Source: Neocallimastix lanati (nom. inval.)
Taxonomy: Eukaryota > Neocallimastigomycota > Neocallimastigomycetes > Neocallimastigales > Neocallimastigaceae
Reading direction: 5' to 3'
Length of the DNA: 64,000 nt
NCBI GenBank assembly: GCA_016946835.1
Contig: JACVTC010000089.1
Span: 86,001 to 150,000 of the forward strand
Below the pieces are notes generated by a model, which saw only the letters and a program-made list of their open reading frames with translations, had not been told where the DNA came from and did no database searches. Position numbers and translations under genes: made by a program. Positions within the stretch are counted from its first letter, which is position 1. Each line of letters begins with the position of its first letter. This document shows, piece by piece, positions 24,840 to 37,069 of this stretch.

Positions 24840-25770
24840 AATTATATTCTGATATAAAAATATTTGATGAAATTCCTGATGAATCAAAATATTATAAAAC
24901 AGAAAGAGATGAGGATTTCATGATATTTAAATATCTTAATTTAATAGAATTTCAATAGCCATTCCATGAAAATTAATTTACACATTATAATAGGATATAT
25001 TTGCCGACGGTACATTTTATTTATCATCAAAATTTAGTTATCAAGTATTTATAACAAGAATCTATGTTCCGGAGCTAAATAGGTTCTATACTACTTCTTT
25101 TTCTATATTAAAAAATAAGGAACAAGCTATTTATGAATTATTAATTAGATAAATAAAGAATAATGTCATTAGAATTAGTAATAATATTGTAAATTTACAT
25201 TGTAATTTTGAACATTTAATACGACAAAAAAATTTTTCCTGATATATATATCAAATATTGTGTTTGACATTATAAACGATCATTTGAAAAACAAAAAAAT
25301 AAATTATGTTTTAATGAAATGGATAATAACGATATATATATGTATATATATGTATTTATTATTAAGTCATTTCAAATTTACCACTTATAAACCTTGATTA
25401 TATATTTAATATTTATATTAAAATTAAAAGTAAATGCCAAAAAAAAAAAAAAAAAAAAAAAGTATATGCCAAAAAAAAAATAAAAAAAAAAAATAATTAT
25501 GACAATTTTCTGGAATTCTAAGAATATTTTAAAAATAATTATTTACTTAAATATGATCCAGAAAATTGGAATTTATAGTAATATGGAGCATATAACAAAT
25601 AAGGTATCAAAACCTTTTATTAATTACTTAAATTATCTTTTTCCAAAAAAAACCCTTTTATAAATTAATATACATATTAAAAAAGAAGAATCTATAACTT
25701 ATAATGATTACAAAAGGAGAATTGGAAGAATTTTGAAAAAAAAAAAAAAAAAAAAAAAAGCAATGAATAA
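24840..25770 (+). pseudogene. MULE-like transposase relic (+)
   Basis: Translation in patched frames gives IFADGTFYLSSKFSYQVF followed by FYTTSFSILKNKEQAIYELL (from 24997). This is the pattern at the core of MULE transposases, where the D of DGTF is catalytic. Upstream lies DIKIFDEIPDESKYYK; downstream fragments such as NYLLKYDPENWN (about 25530) fit the later part of the domain. In-frame stops are frequent, several being TAG or TAA where glutamine is expected. The same family recurs at 44930-45560 on the opposite strand, and this mutual similarity strengthens the call. Confidence 0.55.
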
Positions 25771-25779
25771 TTATAAAAA

Positions 25780-26835
25780 TTGATGAAATCGATTTTTTAA
25801 TTAAAAATTACAGAAATATGGAAAAAGAATTAATTTGCAATGGCTGTAATAAAAATAGTATTGTTGAATTATGAAATAGTTATTTAATGGATTTAAATAA
25901 TAAAAATACTAATTTTTTTAAAAATTAGTATTTTTTCTAACCTTATTAAATTAAGATTATACGATTAAACTAATCTTATAATCTTAATAAAAATTATTTT
26001 TAAGCAAAATAATATATAATAGAATTAAAGAATTAAAATAAAATATTATATAATATGTAATAAAATTATTAATGATAATATAAAAAATAAAAATAAAAAA
26101 ATAAAAAAATAAAAAAAAAAAAAAAAATAAAAATACAATAAAAAATATTAAAAAATTAATAATATCATAATATTACATCTTTAAGTTATTTTTTATTGAT
26201 TATATTATAACTCAAATTATTCCATATCGCATTGGTTCAAATTTAATTAATATCAACAAAAATTTTTATTAATGTCAATACCAATGTGATATAGTTTTAG
26301 TTTTATTAATATCAATATCAATATTAATATACTTTAAAATTTTTTAATATATTATAAACTTCATTATTTATTAATATCAAAATTATATGCTTTAAATTTA
26401 TAAATATCAATATTATACTACAAAATTTATTAATATTAATGAATGTTTTTGAAAAATATTATATCTTAGAATTTTATTAAAATAAAAAACTAAAAATTTT
26501 ATAATTGTTATTATTACATTTTAATAGTCATATATTAATTATTATAATCATTTATTTATTGTTATTATAATTATTTTATTTATTATATATATATTTATAT
26601 ACATATATATATATATATTTATTTATTTATTTATTTATGTAATAATAATAGTATTAACATTAACAATTTATATTATCATATATTGTAATAATTATAATTA
26701 CTATTTATTTATGAAATAATATTGTTAAATTATGGTTTAAATATTAATATAAATATTAATTTATAAAAAAAATTAAAAAAAGCAATAACCAGATTAATTT
26801 TTTTTTTGTATTTGATTTTTGTATATATCTACATA
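25780..26835. other. AT-rich intergenic with strong inverted repeats
   Basis: At about 25904-25934 AATACTAATTTTT faces AAAAATTAGTATT. Immediately after, at about 25950-25988, TTAAGATTATA faces TATAATCTTAA with an inner GATTA/TAATC stem. The rest is AT-repeat, including (TA)n near 26595-26620. No gene is seen. Confidence 0.5.
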
Positions 26836-27285
26836 TACATATATGGCTCCCTTCTTTTACAAAGTATCATATATTTATATAAGCCGTGAGTTCAAACTAG
26901 AGCTGTGTATTATCCAATATACATGGGCCACCACAACCATATATAATGGATTGCTCAGTTCACAATAGTTGCTAATTGACCATACCAGTTCAGCTTCGAC
27001 CCTTATTTCTTAATTTTTAAGCAAGGATAGTAGTAATGAATGATCTACCTTAAAAGTCACATGAACGGAAATATGGCTGGAATTTGTTCAGGTCTTTTCA
27101 TCAAGACAGTTAGTATATGTAATGTATTATAATATTTTTTGCCCATCCTAAGTACTCAAAACCTTAACACAGAACCTGAATTGAGTCCAAGATAATATAT
27201 GTAAATCATTCTTACTATGACGAGCGAACTTCTAACTTCATTTATTGAGAAAAGGTTGGGAGAAAGTACCCCATATAAATAGTAA
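26836..27285 (+). mobile_element. Diverged tRNA-derived SINE-like element
   Basis: This is a GC-richer island in AT-only DNA. It starts with a tRNA-like TGGCTCC... and carries a B-box-like GTGAGTTCAAACTAGAGC near 26886. The body ends with GGGAGAAAGTACCCC. The layout resembles the SINE at 22666 but the body sequence differs. Boundaries and target duplication are not resolved. Confidence 0.45.
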
Positions 27286-27584
27286 TAAAATAATTATTTA
27301 TAATATTTAATTATAAAAATATATTTAATTATAAAGATATATTTTAATATTTTGTAAAATTTCTTTAATATTTAAATATTTACTTTAAAAATATAAATAA
27401 ATCAATATTAATATTATTTAATTTTATTTATTTATTTATTTATTTAATAATTTTCAATTTGGCGAAATGCAACATTTTTAATACGACACATGTTTTCAAA
27501 AAATTTAGCTCCTATTTTTAATATGAAATTTAAATAATTTATATTTTTTTATAAAATATTTTTTAAAGATTAAATTTTTTTTTT

Positions 27585-27840
27585 AGCATAGACCTTGATG
27601 ACTGTAAAAATTTCCAATCGCCAATGATTACACCGGAGTTAATGATTCCGTTCTGATGCTCGTGGTCAATGGAGATATATGTAGGAACGTTAGGAAGGCA
27701 TCTCCGGACAGTGTGTAACGACGATTGAAAGCGGGGAAGCTGTTACAGTATGCCAATAACTCATCACCTTTCAGTTAATTAATAACTCCATGGCCATATT
27801 GGGAGATAGGTACCCATTATGTGTAAGTCTATGGTTTTTT
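27585..27840 (+). mobile_element. 5'-truncated SINE copy
   Basis: The sequence is about 90% identical by eye to 22848-23107 (starting AGCATAGACCTTGATGA and ending GTCTATG). The tRNA-like head is missing and small deletions are present. It is followed by a T-run. Confidence 0.8.
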
Positions 27841-28066
27841 AAAATTTTTTTTTTGGTAAATGCTAAAGATTATTTATTTAAGTTTCATGATAAAGAAGGA
27901 ATTAGGCCACTTTTATTGGTTAAAATTAATTATTTTTCATATCTTTAATATTTTATTGAATATAATTTAAATATAAAAAACATCATCAAGAATTAATTAT
28001 TTGCAATAAAAAAAATTTATTCGAATTCTTAAATTTATATATATTATTTGTTGTGTTATAATATAC

Positions 28067-28107
<41 letters not shown>

Positions 28108-28574
28108 TATCTATCTTTATAGTTTATATATATATATATTCAATTTAAATACTTTTATTATAAATGAATTACTTTTATTATCAAATGAAGCAAAAAGAAA
28201 ATATCCAAAAATTAAAGAAATATGGAATTCGATTACTATTGATTTTTTAAAATATATATTATATATTTAAAACATTATTATTAAATTTGATAACTGTATA
28301 TATATATATATTCTTTTTATTTTTAAAATGAATGAATTTTATTTTGTAAAATAAGTAAACAAACGAACATTATATCAATATACTAATATTTTAGAAAGTT
28401 GTAATTTAAAACTCATAATAATTAGTGATGCTGAATTTGTAAATAATTTCATTAAATAAAATTCTAAAGTATTATTTTTTTAATTAATTTCATACTGCAT
28501 TAAATTACTATTTTTACTATTATTATAGACATCTAAACTATATAGATATCAAATTTTAAAATAAAAAATAAAGA
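27841..28574. other. AT-rich spacer between SINE copies
   Basis: It has a long A-tract at about 28070-28105 and (TA)n pieces. No gene is recognised. Confidence 0.4.
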
Positions 28575-28795
28575 ATTATATGATTATATCCACTGGGGTG
28601 TGAATGGTTCTCGTTCCAATGCTTGTGGTTAATGGAGATATATGTAGGAATGTACAGGGATTTCCGCATCGGGCAGACGTGTAACGACATTTTGTGAGTA
28701 TCCGTACTAGTATACCATATGTTATCATACCTACAGCATAATAATTGTTGGAACACTAGGGGAGATGGATTGCCATTATGTGTGTGTCTGTATTT
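28575..28795 (+). mobile_element. Older 5'-truncated SINE copy
   Basis: A more diverged relative of 22900-23107: GGAGATATATGTAGGAA, GTGTAACGACATT and the terminal GGGAGATGG...CCATTATGTG segment are shared. The tRNA head is absent, and a T-rich run follows. Confidence 0.7.
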
Positions 28796-28959
28796 TTTAT
28801 TTATTTTTTATTTATTTTTTTTATTTTTTTTTAGAATAATAAAAATCACGGAATTGATTGTTAAACCATTTACATCATTATTGGTAAATATTATTATTTT
28901 ATTTAAATATTACTTAATATTATGTCACAACACTATTCTAAATTCTAAATAATCATAAT

Positions 28960-29077
28960 AATAAATAAATAACAATTACTAATAATAATATAATAATAAA
29001 AATAATAATATAATAAAAATAATAATCTAATAATAATAATAATATTAATAATAATAATAATATTAATAATAATAATC

Positions 29078-29165
<88 letters not shown>
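28960..29165. repeat. (TAA)n microsatellite cluster
   Basis: Imperfect then pure TAA repeats, the pure part at about 29073-29163. Confidence 0.9.
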
Positions 29166-29174
<9 letters not shown>

Positions 29175-29229
29175 TTTTATTTAAATAATTATATAAAAAT
29201 GAATGTGAAATCTTCTGATTAAAATTCGT

Positions 29230-30215
29230 TAGAATATTAGAACCAGACCAATATATTGTAAGGCAAAGAGTATTAATTATAGTTGTTTTTATCCATTTTG
29301 TTATAGATAAACAATTAGTAAAGTAAATTCTTATTTTCACAATTTTTTATTAAAAAAAATTTTTTTTTTTTTTATTTAAATATAAAAAAATTAATATTCA
29401 TTATCTGTCATTGAAAATATTAATATTAATTTTATTTAACTAAAAAATTTTAATAATTTAAGAGTAATATTTAAGCAATATGATGTATTAGAGAATTTTT
29501 CGGATGCTTTCCAAATCATAATTTATGCTTTTAGTAGATTAGTTGTATCAGAAAACCCATAATTAATTTCAAGTGGATCATCCACTAACTTATTTAGTAG
29601 AAGTATATCCTAAATTCATCTTAAATAAGTTCATTAGTTAATTTACCATATAGTAACAATTCATCCATGTTAGCAATACGTAGCTCATCTATGAAAATTA
29701 GATGGTACGTCTATTAATAATTTATTTTAATAATAATGTATTTATATATAATTAATTAAACATATTTATCTATGTCTATAATTATATTTATTTATTTATT
29801 CATTATTATTTTAGTTTAAATCAATTTAATAAAATAAAGCCATCTTCAATTCATGAAACATATTTAATCTATTTAGTAAATAAAATATATTACTAGTATT
29901 ATTAATGAATTTTCAAATTCAATTTTTGCATCACAAGATATTAATTCTCAACAAACTCTAATTCAAGAAATATCCAACAAACCAGTTGAAGACATTTTAA
30001 TAAAAAATATGTTTGAGGTCGCATGATCTACCAGCCCTTCTCAAAATCTAATATCTATTCCCATAGCAATAAACGAAGAGGAAATTAAAGAAATTAATAA
30101 ATCTATAGATGGCTTTTTCCTAGATTCTGTTAATATGACATGATTTACTTTTAAGAAATTCTATAACACTTTAATTACAATATCAGTAGAACTCTATAGC
30201 GTTCAATACAATAAT
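29230..30215 (+). pseudogene. Degenerate coding relic of unknown family (+)
   Basis: Patched translation gives protein-like stretches: SIFASQDINSQQTLIQEI, then KPVEDILIKNMFEV, then NLISIPIAINEEEIKEINK (about 29910-30120). In-frame TGA or TAA codons interrupt them. Upstream fragments near 29470-29560 (VLENFSDAFQIIIYAFSRL) may belong to the same relic. I do not recognise the family. Confidence 0.3.
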
Positions 30216-30219
30216 AATA

Positions 30220-32112
30220 TCATTTTTTAAGTATATTAAAATTAACATCTGATAAATAAAATTCATCATGTTTATCACTCATACGATCACCTTTTTCATT
30301 CACATTATGTTCTTCATCTTGAAAATATCTATAATAGTTAGGATTATTATCATAACATTGACGTGCGATTTCATACATTACTTCAGGAGGAGGGTTAATA
30401 AGATTTAAATTATCATTACTACGTGCTTCTAAATAACCTTTAAATGTGTTGTAAATATATCTATATTTTATAGCATCAACAAAATCTTTATAAAAATTGT
30501 CATTAACTAGATAATATATATTTCTTTATTTAACATTGAATCAAATAATCCAATAGGTTTTCCACCAACATTAGTTGTTAAAAATTTAATAATATCATAT
30601 TTATCTATTATATTGTCTTGATTTTCACCATCATTATTAAAATACTTTTTATATGTTTCCATTGCTAAATTATAAATTCTAGCATATCTTTGTTCAACAT
30701 TTGATATGCGTCCATTTAAAATAATATTAACAAAAATAAACACCTTTTTGAGATGTTACTTTTAAAAATAACAACTAAAATTAAGCATATAATTTTATTA
30801 AACGTTAATAAATATATGTTTATATTCATTATAAAAATCAAATTTAATAAACAAAATAACTATCAAATAATTATGTGGAACAAGTATTTACTAATAATTT
30901 ATATATTATAGTCATATGTATTTTATTACTACATGAATCATTTAAAACTATTTTATTATTTTAATTAGTCAACTAATTTTTTATAGATCGAAAACTTTTA
31001 ATATTTATATTTTCAAAGAGATCACCGGAATTAAAATAATAACTTTTTTTCCACTATAATATGGATCAATTATTTTAATTAATTGTTCATTAATATTGTA
31101 AATACGTATAATTCCTCCTGAAACTAAATAATCATTACTATCATTTATACTTTTATCACCAATAATCTCATAATTTAATATTTTATTTAAATTAACACCA
31201 TATTTCATTATTAAAATTTGTTATTTTTACTTTGTTTAACAATATCAAACGATTTTAAACCTTCATTTGTAAATATACCATTATAAATTCGATATATAAT
31301 TATTATCACATTTAAAATATTAACTATTTTGTTTATATACTTTATTTGAAAAATGTTCAATAGTATTTAAGGAATAATAAATGTATGTTTAAATATTTTG
31401 ATTTCCTTGGTATTATTTTTTAATTGCTTTAGAACAATAATTTATTATAGTTTTATCCCTTCCATATTTTGCAATCATATTCAATTATATTTCTATTAGT
31501 AACAAGACTATTTGCATTCAAATCAATATAATTATCTAATAAATGATTATGAACATTTAAATAAAAATATTTAAATATTTCAAAAGACATATAACTAAAG
31601 CTTCTTGTTCCAAAGGACTACCAAAAAATAGAAATAAAAAAAAAAAAAAAAAAAAAAAACTTAGTATATATATAAGAATTATTATATAAATACAATAAAA
31701 AAAAAAATAACATAACGTTTACATACAATTAAACAAAATAATAAATCATAATCTTTTTCTTTCAAAAGTTCATCAATTAAATATTTATTTATAATTATTA
31801 TAGTATAAAACTCAAATATATTAATGCATCCTAAATCATCAATAATATCTGGTGACTGATCTATTTTTTTACACTAAAATTTTAAACGCTTATACTTCTT
31901 TTTATCATTTATCATTTATCATATATGATTGTTTATTTATAATACTTATATAGACAACATATTCATGACCTTTTATTGATTTATTGTTTAATTACGGTTT
32001 ATCCAAAAATATTTCTTACTTTGCAATATTCAATAATCTTTATGGATCACATTCATTATTTAATTCTTGAAAAAATACTTCTGTATTCTCTTCATAAGAC
32101 TTCGACATTTTT
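30220..32112 (-). pseudogene. Decayed minus-strand gene of unknown family
   Basis: The minus strand starts MSKSYEENTEVFFQELNN near 32112. It continues with in-frame TAA codons at places where glutamine would be natural (before RLLNIAK, EIFLDKP and LNNKSIKGHEY). Good open stretches follow at 31208-31005 (GGIIRIYNINEQLIKIIDPY) and 30743-30223 (NVGGKPIGLFDSMLNKE; NPPPEVMYEIARQCYDNN), ending in TGA at 30222-30220. An A-tract near 31640 interrupts it. No domain is recognised. It could also be a gene with several introns, but the stops near the start argue for decay. Confidence 0.4.
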
Positions 32113-33640
32113 TTTAATTAATTTATAAAATCATTTTATAAATAAAAAATAAATAAATAATGTTTATAATATTATTTTTAATAATAATTTATTGAATTAC
32201 ATATATATATAATATTCTAAAGTAAAAACCCAATCTTAGATATAAAATATATAAATACTTAAATTATAAATAAGATAAATTAAAAATTAAAAAGGATATT
32301 TCATTTAATATTTTTGTTTTTTAATATTATAATAACATTTATATATTACACATATAAATAAAAATTTTTTGTCAAACTATTTACATAATTTTTAAACATG
32401 AATTTGTTAATTATTTACTAAATTATTAATAAATATAAATCATATTCACATTATTTACTTTATGTAATATACATATATCATATATATGTATTATTATATT
32501 AATAATTAAATATTAAAAGGTATTAATTTTCAGATTTTATATAATTTTTTGAATATATAAATTTTATTAAATATATATATAGTAATTATAATAAATAATA
32601 TATTATTATATTATATAATAATAATTTTTATTATTATTGTATAAGATATTATTAATTTTTTATCAGTTGTAAAAAGTATAATAATGTAGAAAATATAATA
32701 ATAATAATAAATAGTAATAAAATAAAATTATAATATATAAATGAATGAATTTAGTAAAATAAAATACATTTCAATAGAAAAAACATTAAATAAAAGTTTT
32801 GGTCTATTAATTATTTATATTTAAATATTGGAATTATTTAATTACCAAAGATTATTGCATGAACATGATATTCAATAACATAATAATAAAAGCGGAAAAT
32901 TATAATATTTCTTAAGTATAAATATAATATAAAATTTATTATTCAATCATTTATTTTTATTTATTTACATTTCTGCAAACTTTAATAAATTTTTACCCAA
33001 TTTAACATAAAAAAAAAGGTTAACAAACAAAAGAACAGCCATAAATTATATATAAAATATAGCTAACCAACCATTAATGTATATGTTACATAAAGATCTA
33101 ATATAATATTTTGTGTATAAATTCAATTATTGAATTTTTAATATTATTATATATATATAAAAAATATATTTTTTTTATTGATTTATTTATTTTATTATTA
33201 ATTAGTAATATATTATAATAAATGCCAAAAAAAAAAAAATAATAAATAAATAAATGGAAATTGAAAGAAATAATAAGAACTTCAAAGAAAAATTTTTTTT
33301 ACTTTTTTATTATTAAATAAGGTTTTTTATATTAAAAATTTTTTTTTACTATCAATGATTAAAAGAAAGATCGAGAAATAATCCATAAATTTAATATATT
33401 TGAATATATTATTTATATATTATTTATATATTAAAATATATATAAATGAATTAATTAATAATATATTGATAAATATATTAATTTTAAAAAAAATTTTTTT
33501 ATATAAAAAGTGTATATTTTTTCTTTTAATAATTTTCTTCACACTCAAATTTTAGTAAATAGATATTTATTTATTTGGTTAAAAATATAATTTTATTATA
33601 TAGTATAATATACCATTATACCAAATACTAATAATAAATA
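32113..33640. other. AT-rich intergenic upstream of Hsp70
   Basis: There is no coding signal. It carries A/T tracts and (TA)n. The last few hundred bases should include the Hsp70 promoter. Confidence 0.4.
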
Positions 33641-33648
33641 GAAGTTTC
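33641..33648 (+). promoter_or_regulatory. Possible minimal heat-shock element
   Basis: GAAGTTTC has the GAA-n2-TTC spacing of two inverted heat-shock-factor sites, 59 bases before the Hsp70 start codon. Two units are weak evidence in AT-rich DNA, and it may lie in the 5' UTR. Confidence 0.25.
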
Positions 33649-33706
33649 AATAAATAATAATTTATTTATCTTATAAAATTTATATTTTGTATAAATAAAA
33701 GTAAAA

Positions 33707-35668
33707 ATGTCAAAGTCATCTATTGGTATTGATTTAGGTACTACCTACTCCTGTGTTGGTGTCTGGCAAAATGATCGTGTTGAAATTATTCCAAACGATC
33801 AAGGTAACCGTACTACTCCATCTTTCGTCGCTTTCACCGATTCTGAACGTTTAATTGGTGATGCTGCTAAGAACCAAGCTGCTATGAACCCAACTAATAC
33901 AGTTTTTGATGCTAAGCGTCTTATTGGTCGTCGTTTCAATGATCCAGAAGTTCAATCTGATATGAAACACTGGCCTTTCAAGGTTGTTGAAAAGTCTGGT
34001 AAGCCATACATTCAAGTTGAATTCAAGGGTGAAACCAAGGATTTCACTGCTGAAGAAATTTCTTCTATGGTTCTTACCAAGATGAAGGATACTGCTGAAG
34101 CTTACTTAGGTGGTAAGGTTTCTAATGCTGTTATTACTGTTCCAGCTTATTTCAATGATTCCCAACGTCAAGCTACAAAGGATGCTGGTCTTATTGCTGG
34201 TCTTAATGTTCTTCGTATTATTAACGAACCAACTGCTGCCGCTATTGCCTATGGTCTTGACAAGAAGACCGAAGGTGAAAAGAATGTTTTAATTTTCGAT
34301 CTTGGTGGTGGTACATTTGATGTTTCTCTTTTAACTATTGAAGATGGTATTTTTGAAGTTAAGGCTACTGCTGGTGATACTCACTTAGGTGGTGAAGATT
34401 TCGATAACAGATTAGTTAGTCATTTCGCTCAAGAATTTAAGAGAAAGTACAAGAAGGATATTTCTACTAATCCAAGATCCTTACGTCGTCTTAGAACTGC
34501 TTGTGAACGTGCTAAACGTACTCTTTCTTCTTCTACTCAAACTTCCATTGAAATTGATTCTTTATTTGAAGGTATTGATTTCTATACTTCAATTACTCGT
34601 GCTCGTTTTGAAGAACTTAACTCTGACTTATTCAGAAATGTTATTGAACCAGTCGAAAAGGTTCTTAACGATTCAAAGTTAGATAAGTCTAGTATTCACG
34701 AAATTGTTCTTGTTGGTGGTTCTACTCGTATTCCAAAGATCCAAAGTTTAGTTTCTCAATACTTCAATGGTAAGGAACCATCCAAGTCAATCAACCCAGA
34801 TGAAGCTGTTGCTTATGGTGCCGCTGTCCAAGCTGCTATTCTTTCCGGTGAAACATCTGAAAAGACTCAAGATTTACTTTTATTAGATGTTTCTCCACTT
34901 TCCTTAGGTATTGAAACTGCTGGTGGTGTTATGACTACTTTAATTAAGCGTAATACTACTATTCCAACTAAGAAGTCTGATATCTTCTCTACCTACGCTG
35001 ATAATCAAACTGGTGTCACCATTCAAATTTACGAAGGTGAACGTTCACTTACCAGAGATAACAACTTATTAGGTAAGTTTGAATTAACTGGTATTCCACC
35101 AGCTCCACGTGGTGTTCCACAAATTGAAGTTACTTTTGATATTGATGCTAACGGTATCTTAAACGTTTCCGCTCTTGATAAGACCACTGGTAAATCTAAC
35201 AAGATTACTATTACTAACGATAAGGGAAGATTATCTAAGGAAGAAATTGAACGTATGGTTAACGATGCTGAAAAGTACAAGGAAGAAGATGCTAAGGTTG
35301 CTGAACGTGTTGCTGCTAAGAACGGTCTTGAATCTTACGCTTACCAATTCCGTAACACTATTCAAGATGAAAAGATTGCCTCTATTCTTGATGCTGCTGA
35401 TAAGGATAAGTTAAATAAGGCTATTGATGAAACTATTGATTGGTTAGACCATAATCAAGAAGCTTCTAAGGAAGAATACGAAAGCAAGAGAAAGGAATTA
35501 GAAGGTGTTGCTAACCCAATTATGACAAAGATGTACCAACAAGCTGGTGGTGCTGGTGCTGCTCCAGGTGCTGCTCCAGGCGGTTTCCCAGGTGCTGCTC
35601 CAGGTGGTTTCCCAGGTGCCGGTAACGCTGGTTCCAACAATGGTCCAACTGTTGAAGAAGTTGATTAA
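33707..35668 (+). CDS. SSA1: Cytosolic Hsp70 chaperone (Ssa type), intronless
   Basis: The product has 653 residues, full length for a cytosolic Hsp70. The ATPase domain spans about residues 1-385, with IDLGTTYS (8-15), the phosphate-2 loop [11 protein letters not shown], and the adenosine motif [10 protein letters not shown]. The substrate-binding domain and helical lid follow. The tail is Gly/Ala/Pro-rich with two GGFPGA-type units and ends in EEVD, the docking motif for TPR co-chaperones. It uses ATP to hold and refold client proteins in cytosol and nucleus. Lack of introns is common in heat-inducible Hsp70 genes and contrasts with the 17-exon APC5 in this window. Third-position C/G use (AAG, ACC, TTC) is higher than in neighbours, as expected for a highly expressed gene. 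The start has the A-rich context AAAATG. Confidence 0.97.
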   Translation: MSKSSIGIDLGTTYSCVGVWQNDRVEIIPNDQGNRTTPSFVAFTDSERLIGDAAKNQAAMNPTNTVFDAKRLIGRRFNDPEVQSDMKHWPFKVVEKSGKPYIQVEFKGETKDFTAEEISSMVLTKMKDTAEAYLGGKVSNAVITVPAYFNDSQRQATKDAGLIAGLNVLRIINEPTAAAIAYGLDKKTEGEKNVLIFDLGGGTFDVSLLTIEDGIFEVKATAGDTHLGGEDFDNRLVSHFAQEFKRKYKKDISTNPRSLRRLRTACERAKRTLSSSTQTSIEIDSLFEGIDFYTSITRARFEELNSDLFRNVIEPVEKVLNDSKLDKSSIHEIVLVGGSTRIPKIQSLVSQYFNGKEPSKSINPDEAVAYGAAVQAAILSGETSEKTQDLLLLDVSPLSLGIETAGGVMTTLIKRNTTIPTKKSDIFSTYADNQTGVTIQIYEGERSLTRDNNLLGKFELTGIPPAPRGVPQIEVTFDIDANGILNVSALDKTTGKSNKITITNDKGRLSKEEIERMVNDAEKYKEEDAKVAERVAAKNGLESYAYQFRNTIQDEKIASILDAADKDKLNKAIDETIDWLDHNQEASKEEYESKRKELEGVANPIMTKMYQQAGGAGAAPGAAPGGFPGAAPGGFPGAGNAGSNNGPTVEEVD

Positions 35669-36110
35669 GAAAATTAAAATTTTGGTTATTTCTAAAGAAA
35701 AGTTAATAAAAATTTACATTTAGATCATAAAATTATTTAAAAAATAATTTAATTTAGTATTTATAAATAAAGTTAATTACTAATAATTTATAAATGTTAT
35801 TCAAAATGTTTACTAAAAAAATGTTTTGAATAATTCATTAAAAAAAGTACGTATTAATAATATAAAATAATATATTTCAATGGAAAATAAATTCCTTACT
35901 AAAAAAAAGAAAGTGAAAGAAAAATAGCAAAAAAAAAAAAAAAAAAAAAAAAAGCAAAGAAGCAAATAAAATTATAAAAATAGAATTTATTTAATTATTT
36001 TAATATTTTAAAGCCTATCTATTTTTTTTTTATCTTATAATTCAAATTAATTTTAAAAAAAAATAAAATAAATTTAATAATAATAAAAAAAAAAAAAAAA
36101 AAAAAAAAAA
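35669..36110. other. Hsp70 3' flank with A-tracts
   Basis: AT-rich sequence with A-tracts at about 35928-35953 and 36086-36110. No gene is seen; the second A-tract precedes the older LINE copy. Confidence 0.5.
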
Positions 36111-36395
36111 TGTAGCTTATTATATTGTGTTTTTTGGTTTTAATAATTTTGTTAGATTGGGACATTGATTTTCCGAATAGTATTTTATTTAGTAAATTTA
36201 GAATAAAATATTTAAGGATATTATAATTCTTCATAAAATTTGTTTGTAATTGGCAAATATAGTCCAATGTTAAAAAAAGTATATAATATTATTATCGCAG
36301 ATATTATTAATAATATTGAATTAAGAATTGTTTATGAAGAGTATAATATTAATAATAATAACAATAGAAATAATATTGTTTAATAGTAGTAATAG

Positions 36396-36409
36396 CAGAC
36401 ATTATTGAT
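36396..36409 (+). repeat. LINE target-site duplication, 5' copy
   Basis: CAGACATTATTGAT, perfectly repeated at 41813-41826 directly after the poly(A) tail. Confidence 0.92.
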
Positions 36410-37069
36410 CCCGAGCAGGGGTGTACTCGATTTATGTATTTAAATCGCCTGCAAGGGGAATTAACTTTACTCTTTTAAAGTAGATCCACAGTACTGGTGC
36501 AAAATAGTAGTAAAGTTATATTTTGTGTTAATTAATAACATTATGCGCAATGGTAATGTTATTGGTAAAATTTTTCTGGTGAACTCTCACTGCGGAATAT
36601 AATGGTGCATTTTTGGAACATTGTTAAATAAGTTACACCCAAGAATTAGTAATACATTTTCATTGTATTTCTATTTTCATGTAGTATTACTATTCTCATG
36701 TAAGAATCTATTGTATTCAATTGTATTTCAACTTTATATTTCATGTATCACGTTGTAAGAGATTGATTCACTCTAAATCTTGTAGTAATTTATTTAACTC
36801 TTTACTAATTTTGTGCCATTTTATTTCATCAATTCAATCTTAGTCATTAAATACTTTATGATATTCAATTTAAATAATATACTGAAAAAAGTGCTAAATC
36901 AAATTATTTTTCAATCATTCAACAAACTACTAATTATCGAAATTATTTACTCCAAAAAGATATAAAATTATTACAATTCTCATTATACTCAAGACTTTAT
37001 AATAAAAATTGACTTTTTTTTATTTTTTTTTTTTTTTTAGTTATTAATTTTTAGATTTTTATTACTATT
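36410..37069 (+). promoter_or_regulatory. 5' UTR/internal promoter region of the LINE, structured
   Basis: The very 5' end folds as CCC-GA-GCAGG paired with CCTGC-AA-GGGG, enclosing CGATTTA/TAAATCG (36410-36460). Further hairpins are AACTTTAC/GTAAAGTT (about 36464-36517) and AATAACATTA/TAATGTTATT (about 36534-36563). It is richer in G/C than its surroundings. A LINE needs an internal promoter here, but no site is identifiable. Confidence 0.55.

Noticed and set aside
36410-36460. HDV-like self-cleaving ribozyme at the LINE 5' end
   Set aside because: The pairing is a simple nested hairpin; I cannot see the double pseudoknot order of stems that such ribozymes require.
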